A program made the position numbers and the translations under genes. Below the pieces are notes generated by a model. It did no database searches, was not told where the DNA came from, and worked only from the letters and a program-made list of their open reading frames with translations. DNA of 40,111 nt from a virus: the IMG/VR virus record IMGVR_UViG_3300049479_000244, positions 1 to 40,111 of that record, one strand, 5' to 3'. Within the stretch, counting starts at the first letter, position 1. Each line of letters opens with the position of its first letter. Shown here one piece after another: positions 27,877 through 36,208 of this stretch.

Positions 27877-29682
27877 ATGCCAAATAATCCAATCATCGGT
27901 GGAAGGCCAGCAATAACGAGCCAATTACCGTATCTCTACGGCACCCCACAGTATAAACCCAAAGTTACAACACCAATGGGAACGGGTGCGGTGTGGCCAG
28001 GGCCAACAACTCCACCCAGGCTCAACACGAGTGCCCCAGTTCCATCGACCGCACTCACCTCCCCCGCCACTCCGAGCGATGTAACAAGCAGACTTTCTCA
28101 GTTGCAGGGGATTAAAGACACGGCACTGAAGATACAGTCGATGATTCAGGGGACATCGAACCCCACATTCACCGCTGACCCACTTCAAAACCCTGAGAGC
28201 GCAATTCTGAAGTTCCCATCCTTTGAACAACCACCACAAACAGAAGCGCAACAGGCGGAGCAGACTGTCCTCGGAAGCATCCGCGATAAGGCGAAGGAAT
28301 TTTTCGGTGGTCGCGAACAGCGTATCGCTGATACCAATAAGCAGTATGGAATAGCGGAGCTTGAAGAGCCCCTCGCCGAGACACGAAATGCGATAGCACA
28401 GCGACAGGTACAACTTCGCGAGCGACTCAAAGACCTCGAGACAAAATCAGTAGAGCGGGGTATTCCGCGTGAGGCCGCTATCGACCTACGGAATAGGATA
28501 AATAGTGATGCGTATTTTGACCTCTCGAACCTCGCGCTTATTGAAACGGCACAGCTTGGGAACCTCACCCAAGCAAAAGCTGACGCGAAAGCAGAGATTG
28601 ATGAACAATACGCATCATACGAGGCGTTTATTGCGCAACAGCAAGCAGAACTCGACTACCTGAAACCCACCCTTACCGCTGACCAGAAGAAACAAGCTGA
28701 CATCGCGCAGTTCCAACTCGACCAGTACAAGGAACAACTCCAGACTGTTCGTGATGAGAAGCAGAGCATCAAGGACTTGGCGATAGATATTGCGGGGCAG
28801 GGCGCACCCACAAGTATTGTGCAGTCAATCCTCTCTGATCCGAATATGACGTATGACCGCGCGATTGGTATTGCGACTCCGTATATTGGGTTGCTTGATA
28901 GGCAAAATCAACTATCTATTATTGCTGACAGGAACGCGTCGTCTGCTATAAATATTCCTAATACGGCTGGTGGCGACAACACACTCTCGCAACTATTTAA
29001 CATCGCCAACTTGAAGGGGGGCATACAGTCACGCCAAAAGAACGAGTCCTTATTTACCCAGTACGTCACATCAGGAAACATCGAGGCGGCTGAAAAACTG
29101 GTCAATAGTATGGTGGTCAATTCACTACCCGTCGCGCAACAGAATGATTTTAAACAGATGGGTGCGATTATTACCATGCGGGAACGCCTACGAAAGAAAG
29201 AGTTAAAGCTACAGCAGACAAACCCCAACCTCTTTACCACAGCCCTCAACAGCGCCCTTCCGTTTGCCGCCATCTCTAAGGATAAGGATTGGTTGTCTTT
29301 TGTCGCTGAAACACAATCCACCATTAACCAATATAGAAATAATATCTTCGGCGCATCTCTCACGGGGAATGAGCTGAAGGCAGCAAATCTCTCCCTCCCC
29401 AACTGGGATCGTGACACGTTCTCGGACATTGTGGTAAAACTAGATGCGCTTGACGCGTATGCTCGGAATAACCGTGACAGCATGATTATCGACTCGACGG
29501 GGCAATTCACCGATGTTACATCTCTTGGGTATGGGGAGTCACCAGACGTCATCACCAATCAAACAACAACACCCGAGGATGATATATTTCTCAATGAGCT
29601 GGGTGTAAAGGATACCTCGGGGTATTGGAATAATCTGAGGGGTGAAAGCGTTGGATTTTTTAAGAGCTTATTCGGATATTAA
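27877..29682 (+). CDS. large helical virion protein, candidate ejection/internal protein
   Basis: A 601-residue protein. The first 100 residues are Pro/Thr-rich and probably flexible. The rest is almost wholly helical: NAIAQRQVQLRERLKDLETK, AKADAKAEIDEQYASYEAFI, QQQAELDYLKPTLTADQKKQ, DKDWLSFVAETQSTINQYRN. Coiled-coil and Gln/Ala-rich character is typical of proteins stored in podovirus heads and ejected with DNA to build a channel through the envelope. It has no lytic transglycosylase motif. It may instead be a long tail fibre shaft. Starts one base after the previous stop. Confidence 0.55.
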   Translation: MPNNPIIGGRPAITSQLPYLYGTPQYKPKVTTPMGTGAVWPGPTTPPRLNTSAPVPSTALTSPATPSDVTSRLSQLQGIKDTALKIQSMIQGTSNPTFTADPLQNPESAILKFPSFEQPPQTEAQQAEQTVLGSIRDKAKEFFGGREQRIADTNKQYGIAELEEPLAETRNAIAQRQVQLRERLKDLETKSVERGIPREAAIDLRNRINSDAYFDLSNLALIETAQLGNLTQAKADAKAEIDEQYASYEAFIAQQQAELDYLKPTLTADQKKQADIAQFQLDQYKEQLQTVRDEKQSIKDLAIDIAGQGAPTSIVQSILSDPNMTYDRAIGIATPYIGLLDRQNQLSIIADRNASSAINIPNTAGGDNTLSQLFNIANLKGGIQSRQKNESLFTQYVTSGNIEAAEKLVNSMVVNSLPVAQQNDFKQMGAIITMRERLRKKELKLQQTNPNLFTTALNSALPFAAISKDKDWLSFVAETQSTINQYRNNIFGASLTGNELKAANLSLPNWDRDTFSDIVVKLDALDAYARNNRDSMIIDSTGQFTDVTSLGYGESPDVITNQTTTPEDDIFLNELGVKDTSGYWNNLRGESVGFFKSLFGY

Positions 29683-29683
29683 A

Positions 29684-31318
29684 ATGGCAACCCTCACATT
29701 TGAACAGGTGAACAATCTCAAGAAAAAGGGTCTAAACGATGAACAGATCTCATCACTTGCCACAAAACATGGGTATGATCTTCCTAAGGAGAACCTTTTT
29801 GCTTCGGCAGCCAAGACGCTTCTTGTTAAACCCGCCGCGCGCCTCGCAGAAGCCGTTGGGAGAACCGGACTCCTCGGTGAGAATGTAAAACGGGGGTATG
29901 AGGAAGGCGGTGACCAATCTTTCCAAACACCATTTGGGGAGGTAAACGTCGAAGAACAAAGGGCATTTGGATCGGGTGGCGGGAGACAAATTGTTGCTGA
30001 CGCTCTTGAGTCTGGGTCGTATCTTGCTCCTGTTGGGAAAACCGCCACAGCGCTCACAAATCTAACAGGAAAAAGCTTATTGAGTTCGTCGCTTGCAAAC
30101 GCTACCGCGGGGTATGCGGCAGATGTGTCGGCTAACGTGCGAGGTGGCGAAGATGGTTTGAGCGCCTTGGCGCCGGGTGGTGCTACCGCGTTTAGCGCAG
30201 CAATTCCCTTTGCGGGGAGGGCATTAGGATCTCTGGGTGGAACAGCAAAAAAGGTCAGCACCTTCATGGCAAGTAAATTAACTGGGCTTAATCCACAAAC
30301 AGTTATCACCGCTGTCACCAACCCAGCAGCACTCAGTCGGGCTGAGCGCGAGGGTCTTTCTCGTGTGAATATCGCGACTCAGGTCGAGACAGCCCTCAAA
30401 AAGCGTATCGCGGAAGCTGGCGTCACTGGCGCACAGTATAAAAAACTCATAGCCGATACTGCTGGGAGAGAGATACCAATTCCATCCAATACAGTGAGTG
30501 ATGTACTCAAGAAATTTGGCGTTGAACTTACTGAAAGTGGAAAAATAAAACTTACAAGAGAGTCCGCACCACTTAGCCCAACTGATGTCTCCGCCCTTGA
30601 GCGATTCATTTCGCAATATGGATCAGAGACAACCGCCACAACAAACTCGTTCCTCAACACAAGAAAAGCCCTTGACCAACTGTCTGATTGGGAGGCGGGA
30701 AAAACCGACATCCCATCTGCAATTGGTAGACAGCTGAGAAAGGCATACGACTCGATTGGTAAAAATTTGATTCCAGGACTCAAGGAGTTGGACGACAAAA
30801 TGTCGCCCCAACTCAAGGAAATTGAGCAATTTAAAAAACACCTCTTTAACGATAAGGGTGAATTGCTTGATACTGGGATAAACACCATCGCGAACGCAAC
30901 TGGCCTCGGTCGCGACAAGGTTCTCAATAGGTTAGAAAAGATTGTCCCAGGAATTGGTCAGCAGTTACAGTTGGTAAAAGCCCTCGAAGATATCGCTTCC
31001 ACATCGGGTAATAAAGTGGGTACCTACACCGCCTCTCTCATTGGTGGGGGCGCAGGTTTGATGGGTGGGGGCATCCCGGGCATGATTGTTGGGCTCGCGG
31101 TGGCTTCACCAGCTGTTACTATCCCAATTCTCAAGGTTTACGGTAAATCCCAAGGAATTGGACAGGATGTTATAGAACGTGTTGTGTCTAAAATAGATTT
31201 AGGAAACACCCTTAATCCTGGCGATTTAATGCTTATCCGTAAGGCACTCGAAAACCATATAGCAAACTTGCGATCTGATAAATTTGACGATGAGGGAGAA
31301 TTAACCCCCCAACAATGA
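29684..31318 (+). CDS. Gly/Ala-rich protein with hydrophobic segments, candidate internal virion protein
   Basis: A 544-residue protein from ATG 29684; an upstream GTG at 29642 lies inside the previous gene. The N-terminus begins with a helical unit (LTFEQVNNLKKKGLNDEQIS). Gly/Ala-rich amphipathic or membrane-active segments follow (ALAPGGATAFSAAIPFAGRA; later SLIGGGAGLMGGGIPGMIVG with VGLAVASPAVTIPI), separated by charged helices. Such a mix of hydrophobic glycine-rich segments and long helices is common in ejected inner proteins that form or line the DNA channel. No peptidoglycan-cleaving motif is seen. Last gene before a 132-base gap with a new promoter. Confidence 0.55.
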   Translation: MATLTFEQVNNLKKKGLNDEQISSLATKHGYDLPKENLFASAAKTLLVKPAARLAEAVGRTGLLGENVKRGYEEGGDQSFQTPFGEVNVEEQRAFGSGGGRQIVADALESGSYLAPVGKTATALTNLTGKSLLSSSLANATAGYAADVSANVRGGEDGLSALAPGGATAFSAAIPFAGRALGSLGGTAKKVSTFMASKLTGLNPQTVITAVTNPAALSRAEREGLSRVNIATQVETALKKRIAEAGVTGAQYKKLIADTAGREIPIPSNTVSDVLKKFGVELTESGKIKLTRESAPLSPTDVSALERFISQYGSETTATTNSFLNTRKALDQLSDWEAGKTDIPSAIGRQLRKAYDSIGKNLIPGLKELDDKMSPQLKEIEQFKKHLFNDKGELLDTGINTIANATGLGRDKVLNRLEKIVPGIGQQLQLVKALEDIASTSGNKVGTYTASLIGGGAGLMGGGIPGMIVGLAVASPAVTIPILKVYGKSQGIGQDVIERVVSKIDLGNTLNPGDLMLIRKALENHIANLRSDKFDDEGELTPQQ

Positions 31319-31432
31319 TACAAATAGTTTCGCCAAGAAATATGGCAAAACTACATACCACAACGCAAGAAACGCCAATAATCCGAACGATCCCTCAAAC
31401 ACTTTTTTCTCCATACCACCACCCTACGCTTA

Positions 31433-31441
31433 TGCTATAAT
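31433..31441 (+). promoter_or_regulatory. extended -10 promoter
   Basis: TGCTATAAT in TTATGCTATAATGTTG; nine bases separate it from ATG 31451, so a leader of about three bases. The 132-base gap before it (31319-31450) contains an imperfect hairpin TTTCGCCA/TGGCAAAA near 31328-31355 but no clear terminator and no other gene. Confidence 0.62.
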
Positions 31442-31450
31442 GTTGTCAAT

Positions 31451-31810
31451 ATGTTTGCTGAGGGTAACATCGGGGCGGTAGAGGGGACAGAGCTTCTTAA
31501 TGCCCTCGGGCTTGATGGTTGGGAGATCCAAAAACCAGATGTGTGGTCAAAATACCTAGAGATTGCAAAGTATTTTGAGAAGTTTGCTGATGGTGCAAAC
31601 ATCGCGCGACTTGTTGCGCGCTCATCCCCCAAGGGTGAGAAGCTCAATAAGGTACTCGAGTACATGAGTCTCCGGAAACAGCTTGACGCAGTTCGGGAAC
31701 AGCGGGCGCTCCTCCCAAATGAAGACACCGTATCAGGGGAAACGCCCGAAGCGCTTGAGCTTCAAAACCAAGAAAATAAGTTAATCCAAGAAATACGCCT
31801 ATATGAGTGA
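31451..31810 (+). CDS. hypothetical protein, 119 aa, helical
   Basis: Begins MFAEGNIGAVEGTELLNALG and continues as charged helices (DVWSKYLEIAKYFEKFADGA, KVLEYMSLRKQLDAVREQRA), ending in a coiled-coil (ALELQNQENKLIQEIRLYE). No known domain. It has its own near-leaderless promoter and overlaps the next gene by eight bases. The long helix may let it oligomerise or bind another tail protein. Function unknown. Confidence 0.65.
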   Translation: MFAEGNIGAVEGTELLNALGLDGWEIQKPDVWSKYLEIAKYFEKFADGANIARLVARSSPKGEKLNKVLEYMSLRKQLDAVREQRALLPNEDTVSGETPEALELQNQENKLIQEIRLYE

Positions 31811-32078
31811 TACTTTTGTTGTTGATGCGGGGAAGAAGGTGCAGGATGTAAACGTCCGCATTGATGGTGATATTGCTGCGCTTCAGGTTGATGATGTTTC
31901 AACCGCCTCGATGACGTATGTTGGTAGGGCCCCCGTTGGGTCAGCTACGTCCTCTGCGGTGTGGCAGATCCAGAGGATAGACGAGTCGGGGACACCGGTT
32001 ACTGCTGTGATTAAGTGGGCGGGTGGCGGGGCGTCTAACCAGATCTGGGACAACCGAACTACGCTAACGTATACATAG
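31803..32078 (+). CDS. small beta-rich virion protein, 91 aa
   Basis: A beta-strand-rich protein (MSDTFVVDAGKKVQDVNVRI, then VSTASMTYVGRAPVGSATSS, WQIQRIDESGTPVTAVIKWA). The phrase Y-x-G-x-A-x-x-G-S followed by W-x-I-x-R resembles short beta proteins that many environmental phages carry in pairs among tail genes. No enzymatic motif. It overlaps the gene before and is one base from the gene after. It probably belongs to the tail or fibre. Confidence 0.65.
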   Translation: MSDTFVVDAGKKVQDVNVRIDGDIAALQVDDVSTASMTYVGRAPVGSATSSAVWQIQRIDESGTPVTAVIKWAGGGASNQIWDNRTTLTYT

Positions 32079-32079
32079 T

Positions 32080-32313
32080 ATGCAGATTAAATTTGATAAG
32101 ATACTCGGGAAACTGCGAGAGGGAGACGAATATCGTTACCGCACCAAAACCCTCACCTTCAACGCTGACGGCTCTCTCAATTCCTGCACCGACTCCACGG
32201 GGAGTGAAACCATTGTGTATACCACAGGCCTCCCATCTTCTGTGACAGGAACGGGGGCATACTCCAATAAGACGCTTACCTACACCGAGACACTTGATGC
32301 GGTAACCATATAG
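32080..32313 (+). CDS. small virion-type protein, 77 aa
   Basis: A short protein with repeated beta strands and Thr/Ser-rich turns (RYRTKTLTFNADGSLNSCTD, GSETIVYTTGLPSSVTGTGA, NKTLTYTETLDAVTI). The pattern suggests a short beta-hairpin repeat, as in phage fibre segments. It is one base after the previous stop and two bases before the second glycan cassette. The Thr/Ser-rich end might itself be glycosylated, but this is speculation. No family recognised. Confidence 0.6.
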   Translation: MQIKFDKILGKLREGDEYRYRTKTLTFNADGSLNSCTDSTGSETIVYTTGLPSSVTGTGAYSNKTLTYTETLDAVTI

Positions 32314-32315
32314 CC

Positions 32316-33752
32316 ATGCTCACGAGCGTCCTCATCCCCGCACGAAATGAAATATACCTAGAGCAGACTATTCGGAATGTCCTTGCAAACATTCGTGGGG
32401 ACTCGGAAATCCTTATTATGCTTGACGGGTACATACCGGAAACACAAATTGTGACTGGTGATGACAGGGTTCGCTTTTTCCATAACCGTGAAGCTAAAGG
32501 ACAACGTGCGTCTATAAACGAACTCGCGCGACAGGCAAAAGGGAAATTCATTATGAAACTCGACGCGCACTGTGCCGTAGACGAGGGTTTTGATGTGAAA
32601 CTCGCAGAGGACTGTGAGTATGACTGGACGGTGATTCCTCGGATGTACAACCTTGATGTCAAAACCTTCACACCGAAACTCCGCAAACGTACCGACTACA
32701 TGTACATTGGTATGAACGAAAGGGGAGAATTGCGCTCACTCTACTACGGGGGAGAACAGTGGAAGGAAATGCACCGCAGGACGGAACTCATCGACGACAC
32801 GATGGGGTGTATGGGGCCAGGGTGGTTTATGCACAAGGAACGTTTTTGGGAACTCGGGGGCTGTGATGAAACACAAGGAGGTCCCGCAGGGTGGGGACAG
32901 CAGGGCATCGAGGTTGCGTGTAAGGCGTGGCTCTCTGGTGGTAGGCTGGTGGTGAACAAAAAGACATGGTTCGCACACTGGTTCCGCGCAAGTGACGGAG
33001 GGTTCCCGTACCCCATAAAAGAGAGTGACATACAGAAGACACGGGAGTATTCAAAAGACCTGTGGCTCAATAACAAATGGGAGGGACAGAAGCGCAATTT
33101 TCAATGGTTAATAGATAAATTTAATCCCCCTGGCTGGGACACCTATATGAAATATCCAGAGTACGATGAGACATTTGAGCGAATGTATAAACACATTCAC
33201 CGTCAGATGCACTACCCGAAGTATAAGGGACTCCTCATGCAGAAGTTCCCGAACGACATGCAACTATACCACCAAGTCATCTGGGAAAAGAAACCAGACG
33301 TTGTGGTTGAAATTGGGACACGATTCGGCGCGTCAGCACTATTCTTCCAAGACCAGCTCGACTATGTAGGAAACGGCGGGAAGGTTATCACTATCGACAT
33401 CAATCCACAGGTGGTAGAACACGACCCGCGCATCACCTACCTTATTGGGAACTCGAATGATGATGATATTGTTCGTAAAATCCAAGAACTTACAGCAGGT
33501 AAAAGTGTCATGGTTGTTATTGATGGGAACCACTCACGTACCCATGTGAAATGGGAACTCACGAAGTACAAGAACATTGTAACAAGTGGACAGTACATGG
33601 TGGTGGAGGACTGCTACGTTGACCGTGGACTTTACGGACCAGGGGAAGCCCGAGACTGGTTCCTCGCGCACACACGCTCATTTAAGAAAGTTGACCTACA
33701 CAACAACTTCCTCTACGGCATAACAAACGGTGCATGGCTACTAAAGACCTGA
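32316..33752 (+). CDS. GT2/GT27-like glycosyltransferase fused to CmcI-like methyltransferase
   Basis: A 478-residue fusion. Residues 1-245 are a GT-A domain: LTSVLIPARNEIYLEQTIRN, MLDGYI, then KLDAHCAVDEGF with a D-x-H motif (Asp83, His85) instead of DxD, and MGPGWFMHKERFWELGGCDE with G-W-G-Q-Q-G-I-E-V; these features recall polypeptide GalNAc-transferases (GT27). Residues about 293-478 match the cephalosporin-hydroxylase/CmcI methyltransferase family: KYKGLLMQKFPNDMQLYHQV, VVVEIGTRFGAS (SAM motif), VIDGNHSRTHVKWEL. The pair should add a sugar and methylate it. It opens glycan cassette 2 and overlaps the next gene by 19 bases. Confidence 0.85.
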   Translation: MLTSVLIPARNEIYLEQTIRNVLANIRGDSEILIMLDGYIPETQIVTGDDRVRFFHNREAKGQRASINELARQAKGKFIMKLDAHCAVDEGFDVKLAEDCEYDWTVIPRMYNLDVKTFTPKLRKRTDYMYIGMNERGELRSLYYGGEQWKEMHRRTELIDDTMGCMGPGWFMHKERFWELGGCDETQGGPAGWGQQGIEVACKAWLSGGRLVVNKKTWFAHWFRASDGGFPYPIKESDIQKTREYSKDLWLNNKWEGQKRNFQWLIDKFNPPGWDTYMKYPEYDETFERMYKHIHRQMHYPKYKGLLMQKFPNDMQLYHQVIWEKKPDVVVEIGTRFGASALFFQDQLDYVGNGGKVITIDINPQVVEHDPRITYLIGNSNDDDIVRKIQELTAGKSVMVVIDGNHSRTHVKWELTKYKNIVTSGQYMVVEDCYVDRGLYGPGEARDWFLAHTRSFKKVDLHNNFLYGITNGAWLLKT

Positions 33753-34516
33753 GCATTATTATTCCCTCGTGGAAAGACCCGTACCTGAACAACACCATTC
33801 AGTCCATCCTTGATAATTTTGAAACAGACTTTGAAATCATACCCGTTCTTGACGGTTACAGACAGGACGTTATCGACCATTCCCGTGTAAAACCACTGTA
33901 CCTAGAGAAGAACGGTGGTATGCGGAACGCCATCAATCAGGGCGTGAAGCGAGCTGAGGGTACATACCTTATGCGTACAGATGAGCACTGTATGTTTGCT
34001 AAGGGGTTTGACAAAACGATACTCCGAACCATACAACCGAACTGGATAGTTGACGCGAAACGATACTTCCTCGACCCCGTGAAGTGGGAGGTGATGGACG
34101 TGCCCCCCGTGATTATGGAACGGCTCGTTATCTCCAAAAACCACAACAAGTTCTCTGCCTTAGTGTGGCGAGAGGCAGACAACAACATCCCCATTAAACC
34201 CAAACAGGCGATGCAGGGTTCGTGCTGGGTGATGCCCCACGCATGGTGGGACAGTGTGATAGGTGAACTCCAAGAAGATGGGTACGGAAAACTGTACCAA
34301 GACTCTACCGAGATGACTATGAAGACATGGAGAGCGGGAGGGGAACTGATGAGCAACCAAGAGACATGGTACGCGCACAAACATCGCTCATTTTCTCGTA
34401 CACACAATCACTCAAACAAAGAGGCGCGGAAGTCATGGGATTATGCACTCGCACAGTGGGGTGACTATTACAAGTACGAACTGTTACCGAGATGGCAAAT
34501 ACGATACTCTACCTAG
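33734..34516 (+). CDS. GT2/GT27-like glycosyltransferase
   Basis: A 260-residue GT-A enzyme paralogous to the first domain of its neighbour: LSIIIPSWKDPYLNNTIQS, IIPVLDGY, NGGMRNAINQGVKRAEGTYL and then MRTDEHCMF, with Asp83 and His85 at the same residue numbers as in the fusion protein. The C-terminal half has QGSCWVMPHAWWDSVIGELQ and TEMTMKTWRAGGELMSNQE, the acceptor-side pattern (G-x-x-x-x-M-x-x-x-x-W, E-x-x-x-K-x-W-x-x-G-G). It probably transfers a second sugar or acts on another site. It overlaps genes on both sides (19 and 25 bases), suggesting coupled translation. Confidence 0.82.
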   Translation: MATKDLSIIIPSWKDPYLNNTIQSILDNFETDFEIIPVLDGYRQDVIDHSRVKPLYLEKNGGMRNAINQGVKRAEGTYLMRTDEHCMFAKGFDKTILRTIQPNWIVDAKRYFLDPVKWEVMDVPPVIMERLVISKNHNKFSALVWREADNNIPIKPKQAMQGSCWVMPHAWWDSVIGELQEDGYGKLYQDSTEMTMKTWRAGGELMSNQETWYAHKHRSFSRTHNHSNKEARKSWDYALAQWGDYYKYELLPRWQIRYST

Positions 34517-35172
34517 GAACACCGAACCTTGACCCACTCATAAAACAGGTGTGCTTTTCTCTGTTGGAGAAGATGGACAAGCCCATTGTGCGTATGGAAC
34601 AGCCCCCTGAGTGGGAACTGTCGGGACTCTCGATGTATAAACAGATTAAAAAGGGGCTGGAACAGGTACACACTAAATGGGTAGCGATTGCGGAACATGA
34701 CTGCCTTTACACCGGGGAACACTTCGACTTTACTCCCCCTGATGACCGCTACTTTTGGTATAACCTGAATAATTGGTTGGTACAGTACAAGAACCCAAAA
34801 CACCCAGAATATGATGGTATGTACTCGTATGTTCCGAATCGGCGTGTGCAGTCACAACTTATCTGTCGTGCTGACATGCTCCGTGAAGTAACGGAAGCGC
34901 AGATACGCGTGGTCGAGCGTCCAGACTGGTTCCGTGATAATAAACTCATTGGGGAACCCGGAACCATTGGTATAAAAGCCCTCAGAATGACTACAGGCGA
35001 CACCCACCAGTGGATTAAAGACTACTTGATAGGGTATCAGGCACGAGACTTCCGCACTGAAATACCGAACGTGGACATCCGTCACGACACGAACCTAACG
35101 GGGCCAAGGAGGGGAACAAACAGGACATTTGAATTATCCACATGGGGTAGGTTCGACCTAAAAATGGTATAA
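34492..35172 (+). CDS. putative glycosyltransferase-like protein
   Basis: A 226-residue protein. TILYLGTPNLDPLIKQVCF resembles a GT-A opening strand and loop, and KGLEQVHTKWVAIAEHDCLY places an E-H-D-C motif where a GT2 enzyme has its D-x-D. The middle is Trp/Tyr/Phe-rich (FDFTPPDDRYFWYNLNNWLV), and the C-terminus has VERPDWFRDNKLIGEPGTIG. I cannot match a family with certainty, but the location at the end of a glycosyltransferase run and the motif support a third enzyme of the pathway. Its stop TAA lies inside the TATAAT of the next promoter. Confidence 0.6.
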   Translation: MANTILYLGTPNLDPLIKQVCFSLLEKMDKPIVRMEQPPEWELSGLSMYKQIKKGLEQVHTKWVAIAEHDCLYTGEHFDFTPPDDRYFWYNLNNWLVQYKNPKHPEYDGMYSYVPNRRVQSQLICRADMLREVTEAQIRVVERPDWFRDNKLIGEPGTIGIKALRMTTGDTHQWIKDYLIGYQARDFRTEIPNVDIRHDTNLTGPRRGTNRTFELSTWGRFDLKMV

Positions 35173-35174
35173 TT
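35166..35174 (+). promoter_or_regulatory. extended -10 promoter overlapping a stop codon
   Basis: TGGTATAAT; the TAA stop of the previous gene (35170-35172) lies within the TATAAT box. ATG 35203 is 28 bases downstream, preceded by an A-rich leader, so this one is leadered. It restarts transcription of virion genes after the second glycan cassette. Confidence 0.6.
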
Positions 35175-35202
35175 ACAAAAACTTATTTATAAAAAATCAA
35201 GT

Positions 35203-35688
35203 ATGACACCAGCACAACTCACAACACTCAAAAACTTTATCAACGCAGACCCAACGCTTTCTGCCGTTCCAGCAGGAAGCGACGGGGACTACTTCATCGC
35301 CGAACAGCTCAATAAAGAGGTCGCTCCCGCTTTCATCGTATGGAGGACTGACGTTCGGGCAGAGGAAATAGGGAACGCATGGATAGGGACTGACATCGAC
35401 GGGATGTCCGCCCTCAACATGCAACGCCTCCAGCTCCTTCTCGACTCCGCACCAACGGGAGTCTTCAATATGTCCCGCGCCGACAGACGAGCAGGGTTTG
35501 AAAATCCCTTCGGAACGAACCAGAACAACGCCTCACGGGTTGCCATGCGAGAGGCATGGAAGCGTCCCGCAACTGTGTTTGAAAAACTCTTTGCGACGGG
35601 AACGGGAAGCTCGGCCAGCCCAGCGACGATGGTACTCGAAAGCCCAGTCTCGTGGCCTGACGTTGGTGAAGCTCGAAGATTAGCATAA
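35203..35688 (+). CDS. conserved phage protein of unknown function
   Basis: A 161-residue protein: MTPAQLTTLKNFINADPTLS, AGSDGDYFIAEQLNKEVAPA, FIVWRTDVRAEEIGNAWIGT, SADRRAGFENPFGTNQNNAS. This build (an opening helix L-x-x-x-I-x-A-D-P-x-L, followed by an N-x-x-A-x-P-x-F-x-V-W-R/K-T segment) is one I associate with a widespread small protein in tailed phages, usually near lysis or tail genes. The family's function is unknown. The C-terminal part is Ala/Thr/Pro-rich. It is the first gene after the promoter at 35166. Confidence 0.7.
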   Translation: MTPAQLTTLKNFINADPTLSAVPAGSDGDYFIAEQLNKEVAPAFIVWRTDVRAEEIGNAWIGTDIDGMSALNMQRLQLLLDSAPTGVFNMSRADRRAGFENPFGTNQNNASRVAMREAWKRPATVFEKLFATGTGSSASPATMVLESPVSWPDVGEARRLA

Positions 35689-35700
35689 TAAACAACATCT

Positions 35701-36207
35701 ATGGCAACACTTAACATTGCATATCGAGCGTCCTCGACAATCACCATATCCCCAGAAAACGTCGCGTCGTCATCGACCTTTGTGGCTGGCGTGGAATCAA
35801 ACGTCTACGACAACACGTCTAACAAAGATGTTGATGTACTCATCAGTGGACTCTGGACTTCAGGGACGACTCCGACAGCGAACACCCTCGTACAAATCTG
35901 GGTCGTTCCTGTCATTGACGACACGCCGACGTATCCTGACGTATTCGATGGAACTGCCAGTGCGGAAACCGTGACAAGTGCTGGTGTTCATTCTGGACTT
36001 GGACGACTCGGTGCAACACTGTATGTCGATACCAACACAACTGCCCGCTCCTATCACTGTGCTCCGTTCTCGGTAGCCAATCTCTTTGGCGGGATTCTCC
36101 CTTCAAAGTTTGTGCTGTTCATCGCCCACAACACAGGGGTAAATAGTAACACCACCGCAGGGAACCACTACTGGAAGGCACAAGGAATCAACTACACCAT
36201 AGCGTAA
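35701..36207 (+). CDS. beta-rich virion protein, 168 aa
   Basis: A Thr/Ser/Val-rich, beta-strand protein (MATLNIAYRASSTITISPEN, VASSSTFVAGVESNVYDNTS, DVDVLISGLWTSGTTPTANT). It resembles small proteins that co-occur with LamG-type fibres in environmental phages, probably part of the tail fibre or a host-contact structure. No catalytic motif. It is separated by one base from the following LamG/Ser-Pro protein, so it probably acts with it. Confidence 0.65.
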   Translation: MATLNIAYRASSTITISPENVASSSTFVAGVESNVYDNTSNKDVDVLISGLWTSGTTPTANTLVQIWVVPVIDDTPTYPDVFDGTASAETVTSAGVHSGLGRLGATLYVDTNTTARSYHCAPFSVANLFGGILPSKFVLFIAHNTGVNSNTTAGNHYWKAQGINYTIA

Positions 36208-36208
36208 T

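Noticed and set aside
26043-31318. Tape measure protein among the long tail genes
   Set aside because: The largest of these proteins are 544 to 610 residues. One is beta-rich, one is helical, and one is Gly/Ala-rich with hydrophobic segments. None has the long repeated helical pattern and size of a tape measure, so a short tail is more likely.
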